DNA of 7,821 bases from an uncultured Porphyromonas sp. (GTDB lineage Bacteria; Bacteroidota; Bacteroidia; Bacteroidales; Porphyromonadaceae): NCBI GenBank assembly GCA_945867245.1, contig CAMBHQ010000034.1, positions 1-7,821 of the forward strand. Reading direction: 5' to 3'. Each line of letters opens with the position of its first letter. The stretch's first letter is position 1. Of the stretch, positions 4,818 to 7,821 are shown piece after piece. The notes below the pieces were generated by a model, which was not told the origin of the DNA, made no database searches, and worked only from the letters and a program-made list of their open reading frames with translations. Both the position numbers and the translations under genes were made by a program.

Positions 4818-6167
4818 ATGAAAACCCGATTACGTAGAGGGCGCTATTATGCCCTGAGGTTGTACCGCTTTTTGCGGCTCGATATGTGGCGTCTGACCCC
4901 CGAGGAGACTCCGCATATTCTACGTTTATTCGTGGGCGTTATCAAGGTTATCTATCAGACAGTGCTCAGTGGCATAGAGCGCGACCTTGTCGGTAAAGCC
5001 TCGGCACTGACCTATAGTACTGCGCTCTCTATTGTGCCGATACTGGCTATTATTGTCGGTATTGCTAAGGGCTTCGGGCTACAGACTATAGTCCACAATG
5101 CCTTGATGGAGGCACTCCCTGGGCAACAGGAACAGCTAGCGCAGATATTCGTTTACGTCGATAACTACCTCAATCAGGTGCAGGGCGGGCTCTTCATTGG
5201 GCTTGGTCTGGCGATATTGCTATACACTGTGATTATTCTGATAGCGGGTATAGAGGATGCCTTCAATGATATTTGGCAGGCACCGCACGGACGCCCCTGG
5301 GGGCGACGTATTCTCGACTATCTGGGCTTGTTTATTCTCCTGCCCCTAGTCATTACGGTCTCGAGTATGATTACGCTGGCCTCTAGTGCTATCAGCAATA
5401 GTGTGCTGGCCGAGCTGCCTTTTTTCCATACGATATTTAGCTCTACGCTACAGTTACTACCGCTCTTCATCTCTATCCTTATTTACGTAGGGTTGTACAT
5501 GTTCCTGCCCAATGTGCGGGTACGTTTCTTCCCAGCGCTTATCTCGGGCATTCTAGCAGGTATAACCTATCAAATTTTCCAGATGCTGTATATCGAGGGC
5601 TTGATATGGATTTCGCGCTACAATGCTATCTACGGTAGTTTTGCTATCCTGCCTCTGATGCTCCTGTGGATACAGCTCTCGTGGTCGATTACGCTCTTCG
5701 GCGCTCAGCTCTCATACAGCATACAGAACCTCAGCCGCTATACCTTCGGCACGGCAGTAGACAAGTCTAGCCGTAGGTACCAAGACTTCGTAGCTATACT
5801 GATACTGCAGCGGATGCTCCAGCGCTTCGAGCAGGTGCAGCAACGGCCCTATTCGATCGAGGAGATGAGCCGTGAGTGCTGTATCCCGCTACGTATGGCA
5901 GGTATTGTCTTCGCTAGGCTAGAGCAGGCCGGACTGATTATAGAGGTGCGCTGGGCCGAGGACGAAGAGACGGGTTACTACCAGCCGGCTCAGTCGCCCA
6001 CCGAGCTAAGCATCGGCCATGTGGTCGATAGGCTCGATGGCCACGGCACCGAAGACTTCCGCATAGACCGCTACGGGCGCTATCATCGTGCTTGGCAAGC
6101 CTTGCTGACAAGCCGTGGGCATAGCGTCGAAGGGATAGATCGCAACACATTAATCTCAGAATTATAG
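4818..6167 (+). CDS. YihY/BrkB-family inner membrane protein with C-terminal winged-helix-like domain
   Basis: This 449-residue protein belongs to the YihY/virulence factor BrkB family, whose biochemical role is unknown; older annotations call it ribonuclease BN, which is wrong. After a basic N-terminus, about six hydrophobic membrane segments are visible near residues 66-88, 123-147, 166-190, 208-230, 238-258 and 272-300. The conserved signature KASALTYSTALSIVPILA (60-77) marks the first. The end of the domain is ILPLMLLWIQLSWSITLFGA (277-296). Unlike the short YihY forms, it has about 145 cytoplasmic residues after the last segment. Within these, 320-385 reads as a winged helix (SIEEMSRECCIPLRMAGIVF, then LEQAGLI and a turn), followed by a charged tail. 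It starts 37 bp after the RNase P RNA and ends 3 bp before the next gene. Confidence 0.9.
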   Translation: MKTRLRRGRYYALRLYRFLRLDMWRLTPEETPHILRLFVGVIKVIYQTVLSGIERDLVGKASALTYSTALSIVPILAIIVGIAKGFGLQTIVHNALMEALPGQQEQLAQIFVYVDNYLNQVQGGLFIGLGLAILLYTVIILIAGIEDAFNDIWQAPHGRPWGRRILDYLGLFILLPLVITVSSMITLASSAISNSVLAELPFFHTIFSSTLQLLPLFISILIYVGLYMFLPNVRVRFFPALISGILAGITYQIFQMLYIEGLIWISRYNAIYGSFAILPLMLLWIQLSWSITLFGAQLSYSIQNLSRYTFGTAVDKSSRRYQDFVAILILQRMLQRFEQVQQRPYSIEEMSRECCIPLRMAGIVFARLEQAGLIIEVRWAEDEETGYYQPAQSPTELSIGHVVDRLDGHGTEDFRIDRYGRYHRAWQALLTSRGHSVEGIDRNTLISEL

Positions 6168-6170
6168 CCT

Positions 6171-6440
6171 ATGGTTAAGAGCTCTAGTAAGCGCAGTAAA
6201 GCTAGTAATCGCAGCAAAGCGCAGAGGTCCCAAGTAGCCGAGCGACCACGTCGGACCTATCGCCTAGTCCTATCCCTCACGGAGGAAGAACACGAGGCCA
6301 TAAACAAGTACTGCAAGCGTTTCCGTAGTGGGAGCAAGACGAAAGCACGTATCGTACGCGAGTTGATTCTTAGCCAGATGGTCCTGGAGTACGAGCGCGA
6401 TCAGCCGATGCTATTCAGCGAGGAGGAGATGTGCCTATGA
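6171..6440 (+). CDS. Small basic protein, ribbon-helix-helix-like
   Basis: An 89-residue protein with a Ser/Lys/Arg-rich, probably disordered N-terminus (1-28). A short strand-helix-helix pattern follows: TYRLVLSLTEEEHEAI (29-44) as strand plus helix, then SKTKARIVRELILSQM (55-70) as second helix. This order resembles ribbon-helix-helix DNA-binding proteins, which act as dimers, but family membership is a judgement from pattern only. The tail (71-89) is acidic. It sits 3 bp after the YihY gene and overlaps tadA by 4 bp (ATGA), so it is probably translated together with tadA. It could be a local regulator or a nucleic-acid-binding partner; there is no direct evidence for either. Confidence 0.8.
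   Translation: MVKSSSKRSKASNRSKAQRSQVAERPRRTYRLVLSLTEEEHEAINKYCKRFRSGSKTKARIVRELILSQMVLEYERDQPMLFSEEEMCL
6421..6426 (+). promoter_or_regulatory. Possible Shine-Dalgarno site for tadA
   Basis: AGGAGG lies 10 bases before the ATG at 6437, inside the end of the preceding gene. It is the clearest such site in the window, where most genes have none. It supports the ATG at 6437 over the GTG at 6431, which would be only 4 bases away. It could also be chance from the Glu codons GAG-GAG. Confidence 0.4.
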
Positions 6441-6871
6441 GCCCAGACGAACACTTCATGCGTGCCGCCCTAGAGGAGGCGCGCATAGCTTACGAAGAGG
6501 GGGAGGTGCCCATCGGAGCTGTCCTCGTATATGAGGGGCGTATCGTGAGCCGAGGACACAACCAGACCGAGCGCCTGAGCGACCCTACCGCCCATGCCGA
6601 GCTACTCTGTATTAGCTCTGCTAGCGCGCACCTAGATGCCAAATATCTCCCCGACTGCCAACTATACGTAACGATAGAGCCCTGTGCTATGTGTGCCGGA
6701 GCCATCCGCTGGGCACGTGTCCGTGAGGTGATCTATGGGGCGAGCGAAGAGAAGTTTGGCTACCATGTTTATTCCACTAATATAATCCCTAAGCGTTGTG
6801 CTGTGCGTGGGGGCGTATTGGCCGAGGAGGCTAGAGCCTTGATGCAAAGTTTCTTCCAGACACGACGCTAA
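6437..6871 (+). CDS. tadA: tRNA-specific adenosine deaminase TadA
   Basis: TadA deaminates adenosine 34 in the anticodon of tRNA-Arg(ACG) to inosine and is usually essential. From the ATG at 6437 the protein has 144 residues, normal for the family. The zinc and catalytic motif HAE is at 53-55 (H53 ligand, E55 proton shuttle), and PCAMC is at 82-86 (C83 and C86 ligands). GHN (40-42) matches the substrate-contact asparagine region. A GTG two codons upstream (6431) is possible but less likely: the ATG gives a classic ATGA overlap with the stop of the preceding gene and has an AGGAGG site at suitable distance. A distant alternative is another cytidine/guanine deaminase, but the motif set and length fit TadA best. 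rnz follows 10 bp later. Confidence 0.93.
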   Translation: MSPDEHFMRAALEEARIAYEEGEVPIGAVLVYEGRIVSRGHNQTERLSDPTAHAELLCISSASAHLDAKYLPDCQLYVTIEPCAMCAGAIRWARVREVIYGASEEKFGYHVYSTNIIPKRCAVRGGVLAEEARALMQSFFQTRR

Positions 6872-6881
6872 TGATACAGAA

Positions 6882-7796
6882 ATGTCCGACTTCAAGATAC
6901 ACATACTAGGCTGTGGCTCGGCCCTGCCGACCAAGCGCCATAACCCTACGGCTCAGGTGCTAGAGCTACGTGGCAAGCTCTATCTACTAGATTGTGGCGA
7001 GGGTACTCAGCAGTTGATACGCCGTCGGGAGCTGTGCTTCGAATCCATCGTCTGTATCTTCCTGACGCACCACCACGGCGACCATATCTACGGTCTGCCA
7101 GGCTTGCTGTCCTCGATGAGTATGCTCGGGCGGACACGGGCTCTGACTATCATAGGACCACGGGGTACACAGGCCCTCGTCGAGGGTATGCGTAGTCTCT
7201 TCCTCGACTGGATCGCCTTCCCGCTAGATGTCCGCGAGTATGACGACCGAGAGCCACAGACCGTGTACGAAGACCGTAGTGTAACGGTGCGTTCGGTATC
7301 GCTGCGGCATCGACTGCCCTGTCAGGGCTATGTCTTCACGGAGCGTTGTCAGGCCTTGCATCTCGATAAGGCTAGCTGTGAGTTTTATCGTGTGCCGATA
7401 GCCCAGTATCAGCATATATTGCGGGGGGAGGATTGGACGAATGACGAGGGCGAAGTTATCCCTAACGCACGTCTGACACGCCCAGGACGCAGGGCCCGTA
7501 GCTATGCCTTCTGTACCGATACGATTTACCTGCCACAGCTACACGAGCAGCTCCGAGGCGTAGGGACCCTATACCACGAGGCGACCTTCCTAGATGGCGA
7601 TGAGGCTCGAGCTCAGCAGACGCATCATAGCACGGCCCGCCAGGCTGCACAGGTGGCACTAGAGGCCGGTGTGGAGCGCCTGCTCATCGGACACTATTCG
7701 GCACGACACAATAAGCTAAAACCCTTCGAAGAGCAGGCCCGAGAGGTCTTCGCGAATACTACGGCTGTCGACGAGGGGATGACCCTAGACCTATAA
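6882..7796 (+). CDS. rnz: Ribonuclease Z (tRNA 3' endonuclease)
   Basis: RNase Z is a metallo-beta-lactamase-fold endonuclease that cuts 3' trailers from tRNA precursors. The 304-residue length fits the short, dimeric form. The zinc motif HxHxDH is at 63-68 (HHHGDH). Further ligands are H143 (LRHRL), D213 (CTDT) and H271 (GHYSARH). The N-terminal ALPTKRHNPTA (14-24) corresponds to the family PTxxRN motif. Residues about 155-195 form the flexible arm that grips the tRNA elbow; it lacks the Gly-Pro-rich GIPPGP form and reads RVPIAQYQHILRGEDW, which I believe is usual in Bacteroidota. The gene starts 10 bp after tadA and ends the cluster seen here. No terminator is visible in the last 25 bp, and an ATG at 7814 may begin another gene in the same operon. 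Confidence 0.95.
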   Translation: MSDFKIHILGCGSALPTKRHNPTAQVLELRGKLYLLDCGEGTQQLIRRRELCFESIVCIFLTHHHGDHIYGLPGLLSSMSMLGRTRALTIIGPRGTQALVEGMRSLFLDWIAFPLDVREYDDREPQTVYEDRSVTVRSVSLRHRLPCQGYVFTERCQALHLDKASCEFYRVPIAQYQHILRGEDWTNDEGEVIPNARLTRPGRRARSYAFCTDTIYLPQLHEQLRGVGTLYHEATFLDGDEARAQQTHHSTARQAAQVALEAGVERLLIGHYSARHNKLKPFEEQAREVFANTTAVDEGMTLDL

Positions 7797-7821
7797 CAAG
7801 CATTCTTATAGAGATGAAAGA

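Noticed and set aside
4818..6167. Labelling the YihY-family gene as ribonuclease BN
   Set aside because: The name came from an early misassignment; the real RNase BN/Z activity belongs to the metallo-beta-lactamase protein encoded here at 6882-7796.
6431..6436. GTG start for TadA at 6431
   Set aside because: The ATG at 6437 gives an ATGA overlap with the preceding stop and a reasonably placed AGGAGG; the GTG has no support of its own.

Overview
The window looks like a chromosomal core segment of a Porphyromonas-like member of the Bacteroidota. The superoxide dismutase closely resembles the 191-residue Porphyromonas gingivalis enzyme as I remember it. TrmB, Mrp and RNase Z carry motif variants I associate with Bacteroidota. 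Shine-Dalgarno sites are mostly absent, and the one clear promoter-like element (TACCTTTG) fits the Bacteroidota -7 consensus TAnnTTTG. No database search was possible, so the genus is an inference.

Layout. Positions 1-24 are the 3' end of a 5S rRNA, followed by a strong terminator (31-65), so an rRNA operon ends here. A short heptamer tandem repeat (79-113) and a second, probably bidirectional terminator (152-198) separate it from queC, which is on the minus strand (323-994). queC is transcribed divergently from sodB (1087-1662). Their 92-bp shared upstream region contains two inverted repeats with the same centre. sodB ends at a 19-bp-stem terminator (1699-1742). The 505-bp gap after sodB holds what looks like a decayed DUF1016/YhcG-type nuclease gene (1745-2161) with a conspicuous inverted-repeat cluster inside it.

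From 2168 to the end, everything is on the plus strand and tightly packed: an acidic protein of unknown function, trmB, mrp, the RNase P RNA gene rnpB, a YihY-family membrane protein, a small ribbon-helix-helix-like protein, tadA and rnz. Gaps are 3-37 bp, and tadA overlaps its upstream neighbour by 4 bp. No terminator is visible between 2168 and 7796.

The shared theme is tRNA maturation. RNase P RNA trims the 5' end and RNase Z the 3' end. TrmB makes m7G46, TadA makes inosine 34, and QueC (opposite strand) supplies preQ0 for queuosine 34. Mrp (Fe-S cluster/P-loop ATPase), YihY and the two small proteins are passengers or unrecognised partners. The most unusual points are the rnpB gene embedded in the protein operon with a substitution in its most conserved core, the concentric operator-like dyad between queC and sodB, the nuclease relic, a glycine at a metal-tuning position of the SOD, and a strong excess of CTAG with scarcity of GATC.
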